Made by a program: the position numbers and the translations under genes. From JBBSUX01 sp038234045 (GTDB lineage Bacteria; Pseudomonadota; Gammaproteobacteria; Burkholderiales; Burkholderiaceae_C): a stretch of 25,600 bases of DNA. A model generated the notes under the pieces. It was not told where the DNA came from. It saw nothing but the letters and a program-made list of their open reading frames with translations, and searched no databases. The stretch is taken from positions 1-25,600 of the forward strand of contig JBBSUX010000010.1 of assembly GCA_038234045.1 (NCBI GenBank), in the 5' to 3' direction. This document shows, in pieces, positions 13,780-20,790 of the stretch; positions within the stretch are counted from its first letter, which is position 1, and every line of letters starts with the position of its first letter.

Positions 13780-15903
13780 ATGTCTTACCTCGTGCTTGCC
13801 CGCAAATACCGCTCCCGGAATTTCTCGGAACTGGTGGGGCAGGAGCATGTGGTGCAAGCTCTCGGTAATGCACTGCAGACCCAGCGACTGCACCATGCCT
13901 ATCTGTTTACCGGCACGCGTGGCGTTGGCAAGACGACGGTCTCCCGCATCCTTGCAAAGGCGCTCAATTGCATTGGCCCTGACGGCCAGGGTGGCATCAC
14001 CGCCGAGCCCTGCGGCGTGTGTCAGGCGTGCCGGGACATCGATGCGGGTCGGTTTGTCGATTACACCGAGCTTGACGCGGCCTCCAATCGGGGCGTCGAT
14101 GAAGTGCAGTCTCTGCTCGAACAGGCGGTCTACAAACCGGTGCAGGGCCGCTTCAAGGTCTTCATGATCGATGAAGTGCACATGCTCACCGGGCACGCGT
14201 TCAACGCGATGCTGAAAACACTTGAGGAGCCGCCGGAATACCTCAAGTTCGTCTTGGCGACCACCGATCCGCAAAAAGTTCCGGTAACGGTGCTTTCACG
14301 CTGCCTTCAGTTCAATCTGCGCCCAATGGCGCCGGATACGGTGCAAGCGCACCTGCTCACAGTGCTTGGCGCCGAGGGGATTACCGCCGAGATCGGCGCG
14401 CTGCGCCTGATCGCCCGAGCAGCCCGCGGGTCGATGCGCGATGCGCTTTCCCTTACGGACCAGGCCATCGCTTTCGGCAATGGGCAGATCGCCGAAGAGG
14501 CCGTGCGTCAGATGCTCGGCGGTGTGGATCGCTCTTACGTGTTGCGTCTAATCGACGCACTTTCCCGGGCCGATGGCCGCGATGTGGTCGATGTCGTCGA
14601 CACACTGCGCACGCACGGCGTTTCAGCGGCGGCGACACTGGAAGACATGGCTGCCGTGTTACAGCGCATGGCGGTGCTGCAGGCGGTGCCGCAAATGGCA
14701 GTCGCGGCCGATGCGGATGATCCGGAGGCCAGCGAAACAGCGCGTTTGTCGCGCCATCTCCCGCCCGACGAAACCCAGTTGCTCTACAGCTTGTGCCTGC
14801 ACGGGCGCGGCGAACTCGGCTTGGCGCCCGATGAATATGCGGCGCTGACGATGGTGCTGCTGCGCCTGCTGGCGTTCAAACCTGCAGGGACGGTAGCGAC
14901 AGCTGCGCTGCATTTGCAGGAAAAAAAAACACTGAAAACGGCTGATGCGCCTACGGCCTCGCCACATGGCGACGCAGCGCGAGGCAACGAGGCTGCCGAT
15001 CACCAAATGAGCGCGGCGGCAAGGGCGGCGGTGGAAAGCCTGGATCAAACTGCTATTGCTCGTGCTGATGCAAAGCCCGCCGATCCAGGTTCGGCCCTTG
15101 GTACGCTCGTAACGGCTGCTCCTGCGCACCCGGATGCCTCTGTCGTTAGTGACGATCAATTCGCGTCTGGGTCGGCTGGTGGTGGGTCAGAAACATCGGC
15201 GCCAGCGCTACCTGAGGTGCAAGCGCCAGCGGAGGTCGAGCCATCGGCACCACCAGTCGCGGCGCCTGCAGTGATTCCTCCGTGGGAAGAGATTCCGGCC
15301 GGCGAGCGCCAGTGTCATGAAAATGTTGAATCAAATCACCCTCTAGCGTATATTTCAAAAGCGCAACTAGCTACGAACATGGTAGCGGTTCCAGTCCGCC
15401 ACCAACTCGAGCGTGATGCGCGATTGCAGCCGCGCGTAGCGGAAAAGTCCGCGTTCGACCCCAGCCCGACCATTGCGGCAGCCACCTTCGAAACCTTCAC
15501 ACCCACGCCCGAAGGTGACCACTGGCATGGCGTTGTCACTGCGTTGGTGGCGGAGCAGGCGATCACGGCTCTGGTCCGGGAACTCGCCCTGCAGGCGCAA
15601 CTGGTGATGCGCGATGGTGCCCACTGGACATTGCGTGTCGAGCGTGGATCGCTGAATCAGCCGACCGCCCGCGAACGCCTGAGGCTTGCGCTCGACGCCG
15701 CCGGACATGCGCAGATGCTGACCGTGGAGCTGGGGCCCGTCAGCGACACACCAGCGCGCCGCAACGCGCTCGCGTTGCTCGAGCGGCAACACCGCGCCGA
15801 AGCCATCCTGCGGGATGATCCCTTCGTGCAGCGCATGGTGCGCGATTTCGGCGCAAAGATCGTTCCGGGTACGCTTCAGGTGACGCCGCTCGCCGATGCA
15901 TGA
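13780..15903 (+). CDS. dnaX: DNA polymerase III subunits gamma and tau
   Basis: This is the clamp-loader ATPase that opens the beta clamp and, as tau, links polymerases and helicase. The 707-residue product starts MSYLVLARKYRSRNF like other DnaX proteins; an ATG nine bases earlier is possible. Walker A is GTRGVGKTT (45-53), the zinc cysteines are C64, C78, C81 and C84, Walker B is MIDEVHML, and the arginine-finger motif is VLSRCLQF. Clamp-loader domains I-III end near residue 370, followed by a long Ala/Pro-rich linker and the tau-specific C-terminal part. A run of nine A at 14921-14929 (codons 381-384) lies exactly at the domain III/linker junction. A -1 shift there ends after 388 residues (TGA 14943-14945), and a +1 shift after 384 (TGA 14933-14935), which would give a gamma-type form. 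It is divergent from the PurM-like gene; ybaB and recR follow. Confidence 0.96.
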   Translation: MSYLVLARKYRSRNFSELVGQEHVVQALGNALQTQRLHHAYLFTGTRGVGKTTVSRILAKALNCIGPDGQGGITAEPCGVCQACRDIDAGRFVDYTELDAASNRGVDEVQSLLEQAVYKPVQGRFKVFMIDEVHMLTGHAFNAMLKTLEEPPEYLKFVLATTDPQKVPVTVLSRCLQFNLRPMAPDTVQAHLLTVLGAEGITAEIGALRLIARAARGSMRDALSLTDQAIAFGNGQIAEEAVRQMLGGVDRSYVLRLIDALSRADGRDVVDVVDTLRTHGVSAAATLEDMAAVLQRMAVLQAVPQMAVAADADDPEASETARLSRHLPPDETQLLYSLCLHGRGELGLAPDEYAALTMVLLRLLAFKPAGTVATAALHLQEKKTLKTADAPTASPHGDAARGNEAADHQMSAAARAAVESLDQTAIARADAKPADPGSALGTLVTAAPAHPDASVVSDDQFASGSAGGGSETSAPALPEVQAPAEVEPSAPPVAAPAVIPPWEEIPAGERQCHENVESNHPLAYISKAQLATNMVAVPVRHQLERDARLQPRVAEKSAFDPSPTIAAATFETFTPTPEGDHWHGVVTALVAEQAITALVRELALQAQLVMRDGAHWTLRVERGSLNQPTARERLRLALDAAGHAQMLTVELGPVSDTPARRNALALLERQHRAEAILRDDPFVQRMVRDFGAKIVPGTLQVTPLADA
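14920..14945 (+). promoter_or_regulatory. dnaX: A9 slippage site for a predicted gamma form of DnaX
   Basis: Nine consecutive A (14921-14929) follow GCAGG. Reading GAA AAA AAA in frame, a -1 slip gives AAC ACT GAA AAC GGC TGA and a +1 slip gives CAC TGA. Both alternative frames therefore terminate within six codons. Known dnaX genes make gamma by ribosomal frameshifting (E. coli, A AAA AAG) or by transcript slippage on A9 (Thermus). The length and place here fit the second type, but no product has been seen. Confidence 0.6.
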
Positions 15904-16091
15904 TCATTGACTGCCGGGCGTGGCACGATGGGCGAAGATCTCGTGGCGTTAGCGCTCATCCTGAGGCAAGCGCTGATGCGCGGATTCCTTTGCCGCTTGC
16001 CGGCATTGCTGGCGGTTAGGCACGGCAGATGAGATTTTCCAGGCACCGTCTACCAAGTCTCACGTTTCCACCATTTCGACCATTTCAAAGC
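15904..16091. other. dnaX-ybaB gap with no recognised gene
   Basis: About 190 bases separate the dnaX stop from the ybaB ribosome binding site. I find no coding frame, terminator or structured RNA here. A short near-repeat of accatttc occurs at about 16070-16086, just before the ribosome binding site. The gap is long enough to hold a separate ybaB-recR promoter, but no convincing hexamer pair is seen. Confidence 0.4.
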
Positions 16092-16096
16092 AACAA

Positions 16097-16102
16097 GGAG
16101 GA
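16097..16102 (+). promoter_or_regulatory. strong ribosome binding site of ybaB
   Basis: AAGGAGG is a near-perfect match to the 16S rRNA tail at ideal spacing before the ATG at 16108. It fixes the ybaB start and predicts high translation relative to the neighbouring genes, whose sites are weak. Confidence 0.85.
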
Positions 16103-16107
16103 TTTTC

Positions 16108-16440
16108 ATGTTCAACAAAGGACAGCTCGCAGGTTTGATGAAGCAGGCTCAGGCCATGCAGGACAACATGAAGAAGGCGCAGGACGAGCTCGCTTTCATC
16201 GAAGTCGAAGGTGAGTCGGGCGCTGGTTTGGTGAAGGTTGTCATGACCTGCAAGCACGACGTCAAGCGCATCACCATCGATCCCAGCCTTCTCGCAGATG
16301 ACAAGGACATGCTCGAAGACCTGGTGGCCGCAGCGTTCAACGCCGCAGTGCGCAAGGCCGAAGAAACCTCGCAGGAAAAGATGGGCAAGCTCACTGCTGG
16401 CATGCCTGGTCTGCCTGGCGGCATGAAGTTTCCTTTCTGA
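16108..16440 (+). CDS. ybaB: YbaB/EbfC-family nucleoid-associated protein
   Basis: This is a small dimeric DNA-binding protein of 110 residues, typical for the family. The N-terminal helix MFNKGQLAGLMKQAQAMQ is followed by the conserved VEGESGAGLVKVVMTC strand region, the MLEDLVAAAFNAA helix, and a Gly/Met/Pro-rich tail ending GMKFPF. Family members bind DNA and are repeatedly found between dnaX and recR, as here, which suggests a link to replication-repair although the role is not settled. The start has an excellent AAGGAGG site. The stop lies three bases before the recR ATG, so the two genes are surely co-transcribed and probably translationally coupled. Confidence 0.96.
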   Translation: MFNKGQLAGLMKQAQAMQDNMKKAQDELAFIEVEGESGAGLVKVVMTCKHDVKRITIDPSLLADDKDMLEDLVAAAFNAAVRKAEETSQEKMGKLTAGMPGLPGGMKFPF

Positions 16441-16443
16441 TCA

Positions 16444-17040
16444 ATGGCTCAAATCGGTTCGCTCGAGACGCTGGTGCAGGCGTTGCGAAGGTTGCCGGGC
16501 GTCGGAGCCAAATCCGCGTCGCGGATGGCTTTTCATTTACTGCAACATGACCGGCCGGGCGCCGAAGTTCTGTCCCGCGCGCTGCACGACGCGGCCACAC
16601 AGGTGCGGCACTGCCAGCTGTGTCATACCTTCACCGAGCATGAAATTTGCGATGTATGCCGCGATCCACGTCGCGACGCGAGCAAGCTCTGCGTGGTGGA
16701 AACCCCGGCCGACCAGGCAGCGCTAGAGCGAACGGGAGCATTCCGCGGTTTGTATTTCGTGTTGATGGGTCGGCTTTCGCCACTTGATGGCATCGGACCG
16801 GGCGACATCGGCATCAAGCGGCTGATCGAGCGGGTATCCACCGACGAGAGCCCTGTGCGCGAGGTGATTCTTGCAACCAGCTTCAATGCCGAAGGCGAGG
16901 CGACGGCGCATGTGATCTCGGAGGCTCTCAAAACGCGTGGAGTTCCCGTCACGCGACTGGCCCGGGGTGTGCCGGTCGGCAGCGACCTCGAATATGTGGA
17001 TCTGGGGACGATTGCCCATGCACTGGCAGATCGGCGATGA
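16444..17040 (+). CDS. recR: recombination mediator protein RecR
   Basis: RecR forms a ring with RecO (and RecF) that loads RecA on SSB-coated gaps. The 198-residue product has the N-terminal helix-hairpin-helix LRRLPGVGAKSASRMAFHLL, a zinc finger with C57, C60, C69 and C72 (CQLC and CDVC), and a Toprim domain from about residue 80 (LCVVETPADQAAL) to GDIGIKRL. The C-terminal Walker-like VTRLARGVPVGSDLEYVD segment completes it. Length and motifs are standard. It lacks its own strong ribosome binding site and begins three bases after ybaB, consistent with coupling. Together with the AddAB-like pair in this window it covers both single-strand-gap and double-strand-end recombination. Confidence 0.97.
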   Translation: MAQIGSLETLVQALRRLPGVGAKSASRMAFHLLQHDRPGAEVLSRALHDAATQVRHCQLCHTFTEHEICDVCRDPRRDASKLCVVETPADQAALERTGAFRGLYFVLMGRLSPLDGIGPGDIGIKRLIERVSTDESPVREVILATSFNAEGEATAHVISEALKTRGVPVTRLARGVPVGSDLEYVDLGTIAHALADRR

Positions 17041-17189
17041 CATCTGACACGAACCACAGGGTGCGATTTCCTGAGGCGGCGCCTGGCGCGGCTGGATGTC
17101 TGCGCTCGGCGGCACCTTCTGGTAATTTCCGTTCGCCAATTTTCGCTTCCAGTTCATCTGTTGATCCTGAGTCTTGAAGAACGGTCGCC

Positions 17190-17588
17190 ATGACACCCGC
17201 TGTTGCGCATTTCACCGTGGCCTATTGGTGTGTCCTCGTCGCCGCGTTGATGCCGATCGTCTGTGCCTACATTGCAAAACAGAAGGCTGAAGGCGGCTTC
17301 GACAATCATCATCCGCGCGCGTGGCTTGGCCAACAGACGGGTGTTTCAGCGCGTGCCAATGCTGCGCAATCCAACTGCTTCGAGAATCTCCCGTTCTTTA
17401 TCGGCGCGGTAGTCATCGCGCATCAGCTTGGCGCCCGGCAGTCTCTTGTTGACGTTCTTGCCATCGCCTACGTGTTGGTGCGGTGCGGGTATATCGCGGC
17501 CTATCTTTTGGACCGGGCCAGCCTGCGAAGCGCGCTCTTTGTCATTGGGCTGGCGCTGAATATTGGTCTGCTTTTCTGCGGCGCATAA
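17190..17588 (+). CDS. MAPEG-family membrane protein
   Basis: This 132-residue protein has four predicted membrane helices (about residues 8-28, 62-82, 86-106 and 112-130). It contains the MAPEG-type loop NHHPRAWLGQQTGVSARANAAQSNCFENLPFF read in parts: the N(H)HPR stretch, the R-A-x-A-A-x-x-N-x-x-E core and the following helix. MAPEG proteins include glutathione-dependent detoxifying enzymes; bacterial members of this short type are mostly uncharacterised. Conserved Arg and Glu residues of the loop are present. The ribosome binding site is weak (GAAGAACGG). It stands alone, 149 nt after recR, on the same strand. Function beyond the family is unknown. Confidence 0.85.
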   Translation: MTPAVAHFTVAYWCVLVAALMPIVCAYIAKQKAEGGFDNHHPRAWLGQQTGVSARANAAQSNCFENLPFFIGAVVIAHQLGARQSLVDVLAIAYVLVRCGYIAAYLLDRASLRSALFVIGLALNIGLLFCGA

Positions 17589-17643
17589 AGGGTCAGGGGA
17601 AGGCTTGCGCGCAGTGATGAAGAGCCCCATTCGGTTCAAATAA

Positions 17644-17671
17644 TTGCGGTTCGTCAGGACGTACGTAAATA
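17644..17671 (+). promoter_or_regulatory. possible sigma-70 promoter of the ABC importer genes
   Basis: TTGCGG (17644-17649) and TAAATA (17666-17671) are separated by 16 bases and lie about 80 bases before the binding-protein start, in the only sizeable gap before the three-gene unit. The palindrome ACGTACGT (17659-17666) sits between the boxes and could be an operator. Matches are partial, so this is a weak prediction. Confidence 0.25.
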
Positions 17672-17749
17672 CCCGCACGGGATGTTCCCGATGCCGCCTG
17701 CCCGGCGAACCGCTACGCTCGGTCCGCATCGATCCAGCGACTTATTCAT

Positions 17750-18808
17750 ATGACAACACAAGAATCCTCAACCGGTATTTCGCGCCGCACCGTCCTTGCT
17801 GCCGCAGCGGTCGGCGGCGCAGCCTTCGCCGTGCCCAGCCTGTGGGCTCAGTCACGCCTCGAAAAGACCAGCGTGTCGGTCGCGGTGGGCGGCCAGGGCA
17901 GCTTGTATTCCCTCCCGCTGACGATTGCCGCGCAGCTCGGTTATTTCAAGGCTGAGGGTCTCGATGTCGAGATCAACGATTTCGCGGGTGGCTCCAAGGC
18001 GTTGCAGGCGGTGGTGGGCGGCTCCGCCGATGTGTGTTCGGGAGCGTTCGAGCACACGATCTCGCTCCAGCCCAAGGGGCAGTATTTCAAGTCGTTCGTG
18101 TTACAGGGGCGCGCACCCCAGATCGTGGTGGCCGTTTCGACCCACACAATGCCGAACTACAAGAGCATCGCTGATCTGAAGGGCAAGAAAATCGGCGTCA
18201 GTGCGCCCGGATCCTCTACCAACATGGTGTTCGATTTGCTGCTGTCCCGTGCCGGCATGCAAGCTAGCGACGTATCGTTTATCGGTGTCGGGACCGGTGC
18301 CGGCGCCGTTGCAGCTTTGCGGTCGGGCCAGATCGATGCCATGAGCAATGTGGATCCGATCATGACCATGCTGGAGCAGAAGGGCGATATCCGCGTTATC
18401 GCAGATACCCGCACCCTGAAGGGTGCCGAAGAGATCTTCGGTGGGCCGATGCCTGCGGCCTGCCTGTATGCCAGCGAAAAATTTGTGAAGGAGTATCCCA
18501 ACACGACCCAGGCGCTCACCAATGCAATGGTGCATGGCTTGAAGTGGCTGCAGACCGCTGGACCGAGCGACATCATCAAGACGGTGCCGGAGTCCTATCT
18601 GCTGGGCGACCGGGCGCTTTACCTCTCTGCATTCAACAAGGTGCGCGAAGCAATATCGCCGGACGGCTTGATGCCTGAAGGCGGTCCAGCTACTTCGGTG
18701 CGCGCGCTTTCCAGCTTCAACCCGGCCGTCAAGACTGCCAAGATCGATATTGCCCGTCTGTACACCAACGATTTCGCCAAACGCGCCAAAGCGAAGTTCC
18801 AGGCCTGA
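17750..18808 (+). CDS. ABC importer substrate-binding protein, SsuA/NrtA/TauA-like, Tat-exported
   Basis: This is the periplasmic solute receptor of an importer in the nitrate/sulfonate/taurine group, 352 residues. The N-terminus has a twin-arginine signal, SRRTVLAA with R12-R13, a hydrophobic stretch and a likely cleavage after LWA (residue 33), so export in folded form by Tat is expected. The NMT1/SsuA fold is shown by LPLTIAAQLGYFKAEGLDVEI, GGSKALQAVVGGSADVC, DLKGKKIGVSAPGSSTNM and ALRSGQIDAMSN. The ligand cannot be named; aliphatic sulfonates, nitrate or small aromatic acids are all possible for this fold. Its TGA overlaps the ATG of the ATPase gene (ATGA arrangement), so the two are coupled. 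No clear ribosome binding site precedes its own ATG. Confidence 0.9.
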   Translation: MTTQESSTGISRRTVLAAAAVGGAAFAVPSLWAQSRLEKTSVSVAVGGQGSLYSLPLTIAAQLGYFKAEGLDVEINDFAGGSKALQAVVGGSADVCSGAFEHTISLQPKGQYFKSFVLQGRAPQIVVAVSTHTMPNYKSIADLKGKKIGVSAPGSSTNMVFDLLLSRAGMQASDVSFIGVGTGAGAVAALRSGQIDAMSNVDPIMTMLEQKGDIRVIADTRTLKGAEEIFGGPMPAACLYASEKFVKEYPNTTQALTNAMVHGLKWLQTAGPSDIIKTVPESYLLGDRALYLSAFNKVREAISPDGLMPEGGPATSVRALSSFNPAVKTAKIDIARLYTNDFAKRAKAKFQA

Positions 18809-19785
18809 TGGAGTCCGCTGTTCTGGCGGAGCCTACCCGCGCAAGTTCGAGTGGCCTGACCGTCGACGCTATGGCGCCGGCACTCGATCTTCGCGAAGTC
18901 ACATGCAGTTTTGCATCCGCCGTTGCAGGGCGCGATCGCTATGTGGCCGTTGCCAGCACTAATTTACGTGTAGAAGCCGGCGAATTCGTTTCGGTCGTCG
19001 GACCAACTGGTTGCGGAAAATCAACGCTTCTCAACATGTCGGCTGGCCTTTTGCAGCCGACTGAGGGCGCTGTGCATGTTTTCGGCAAGCCACTCGTGGC
19101 GTTTGCAGATGGCATCAACTCTCGCGCCGGCTACATGTTCCAGGCGGAATCGCTGCTTCCGTGGCGCACCGCGCTGGACAATGTGCTACTCGGTCTGCAG
19201 TACCGCGGAACCGACCCCGAACGTGCGCGCAGCATTGCCATGGACTGGCTGCAGCGCGTCGGACTCGATGGCTTCGAGCACCACTATCCGCACCAGCTCT
19301 CGGGCGGCATGCGCAAACGCACCGCACTGGCGCAGACGCTAGCGCCCGATCCGGACATCATCTTGATGGATGAGCCTTTCTCGGCGCTCGACGTGCAGAC
19401 GCGTCAGCTGATGGAGAACGAGGTGCTAGAACTCTGGGCCGCTGGCTCAAGCCGGCGTTCACCGGTAGATCATGTCCAGCGTGCTACTGCAGGGCCAACT
19501 GCGGCAGAAGCCTCTGTTGAGACGCACGGGGCGCGCAAGGCGGTGCTCTTCATCACGCACGATCTGGACGAAGCGATCGCGATGAGCGACAGGGTGGTGG
19601 TGCTTTCTGCGGGGCCGGCGACCCATCCGATCGGCGAATTCGTTATTGACCTGCCGCGCCCGCGGGATGTTGCCGAGGTGCGTCACCATCCGCGCTTCAT
19701 CGAACTGCACACCCAGATCTGGAATGTGCTGCGTGACGAAGTGCAAAAAGGCTATGCCCAGTTGCGCCGCCGGGCCAAGGGCTGA
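18808..19785 (+). CDS. ABC importer ATP-binding protein, SsuB/TauB/NrtD-like
   Basis: This is the cytoplasmic ATPase that powers the importer, 325 residues. Walker A is GPTGCGKST (65-73), the Q-loop is MFQAESLLPW (Q112), the signature is LSGGM (164-168), Walker B is IILMDEP (D188, E189), the D-loop is SALD and the switch histidine is H251 in FITHD. Two features are unusual: about 25 extra residues precede the first strand, and about 30 residues (roughly 211-243, rich in Ala, Ser and Arg) are inserted between the ELW helix and the KAVLFITHD strand. In relatives these are only a few residues apart. All catalytic residues remain, so it is probably active. It overlaps the binding-protein stop by one base; the permease follows after 70 nt. 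Confidence 0.92.
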   Translation: MESAVLAEPTRASSSGLTVDAMAPALDLREVTCSFASAVAGRDRYVAVASTNLRVEAGEFVSVVGPTGCGKSTLLNMSAGLLQPTEGAVHVFGKPLVAFADGINSRAGYMFQAESLLPWRTALDNVLLGLQYRGTDPERARSIAMDWLQRVGLDGFEHHYPHQLSGGMRKRTALAQTLAPDPDIILMDEPFSALDVQTRQLMENEVLELWAAGSSRRSPVDHVQRATAGPTAAEASVETHGARKAVLFITHDLDEAIAMSDRVVVLSAGPATHPIGEFVIDLPRPRDVAEVRHHPRFIELHTQIWNVLRDEVQKGYAQLRRRAKG

Positions 19786-19855
19786 ATAGACAGGTCGCCT
19801 CAGGTCAACTCAATTCACGCGTCGTTCGGCGACTCGCTATCGGTTTTCTCCCAAG

Positions 19856-20698
19856 ATGTTTCTCAACTCTCTTCTGCGCCGCAAGGGTGCCTTGCGTGTC
19901 TGTCAGCTGTTGCTGCTGCTCATCATCATGGTGGCCTGGCATCTCGCCTCGCGTAGCGACAATGTGGCTTTCTTTCTCGGGCGCCCGGTAGCGGTAGCGG
20001 GGCGGATATGGAGCTGGTTTATGCCGTTCTCCATCGGTCCCAGCCATTGGTTTCCGGAAGGCTTGAAGGGGCGTGCTGATGTCTACGTGCACCTGGGTAC
20101 CACACTGCTGGAAACGGTATTGGCCTTTGTCATCGGTACCGTGCTGGGGCTCCTTGGCGGTTTGTGGCTGGCTTTGGCACGCATCACAGGAGCTGTGCTG
20201 GATCCCTACATCAAGGCGGCCAATGCGATGCCGCGAGTCATTCTTGCTCCGATTTTTGCGCTCTGGTTTGGCCTTGGCATCTGGAGCAAGGTCGCCTTGG
20301 CCGTCACATTGGTGTTTTTCGTGGTGTTCTTCAATGTGTACCAGGGCGTGCGTGAAGTCAGTCCTGTCGTGCTCGCCAACGCCCGCATGCTGGGTGCGAG
20401 ACAGGCTCAATTGCTGCGCACCGTGTATCTGCCGAGCGCCACCAGCTGGGTGTTCTCGAGCCTGCATACCTCTGTCGGGCTGGCCTTCGTCGGAGCCGTT
20501 GTAGGCGAGTATTTAGGTTCAGCGCGCGGCGTCGGTTATCTGATCCTGCAAGCCGAAGGCGTTTTCGATGTCGATACCGTTTTCGCTGGAATCGTGGTCC
20601 TGACGGTGTGCGCGCTTGCGCTCGACGGCGCTGTGGGAAAGGTGGAGCGCCGGCTCATGCGGTGGCAGCCGAGATCCGCAGACAACGACCGGCTTTAA
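19856..20698 (+). CDS. ABC importer permease, SsuC/TauC-like
   Basis: This is the inner-membrane channel subunit (probably a homodimer), 280 residues with about six membrane helices. The first spans about residues 15-32, and the BPD_transp_1 core begins near VHLGTTLLETVLAFVIG. The cytoplasmic coupling (EAA) loop is VLANARMLGARQAQLLRTVYLPSA. These segments fit the nitrate/sulfonate/taurine permease family. It is the last gene of the unit: binding protein, ATPase, permease. The 70-nt gap before it has no evident terminator. No dedicated enzyme gene follows that would disclose the transported compound; the next gene, mltD, is on the opposite strand. Confidence 0.92.
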   Translation: MFLNSLLRRKGALRVCQLLLLLIIMVAWHLASRSDNVAFFLGRPVAVAGRIWSWFMPFSIGPSHWFPEGLKGRADVYVHLGTTLLETVLAFVIGTVLGLLGGLWLALARITGAVLDPYIKAANAMPRVILAPIFALWFGLGIWSKVALAVTLVFFVVFFNVYQGVREVSPVVLANARMLGARQAQLLRTVYLPSATSWVFSSLHTSVGLAFVGAVVGEYLGSARGVGYLILQAEGVFDVDTVFAGIVVLTVCALALDGAVGKVERRLMRWQPRSADNDRL

Positions 20699-20790
20699 GG
20701 CATGGCTGTCGCGCGCGATGCTTGCGCGCAATTGGGGCGGGGATATTGCTTTCAGCTGCCTGCCATGCCGCGCGGGCGGCAACTTGCTTT

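Noticed and set aside
16723..17196. minus-strand frame (GTG start at 17196) running into recR
   Set aside because: Its first ~50 codons have fairly gene-like third positions, but two thirds lie antisense to recR and no family is recognisable; its start overlaps that of the MAPEG gene.
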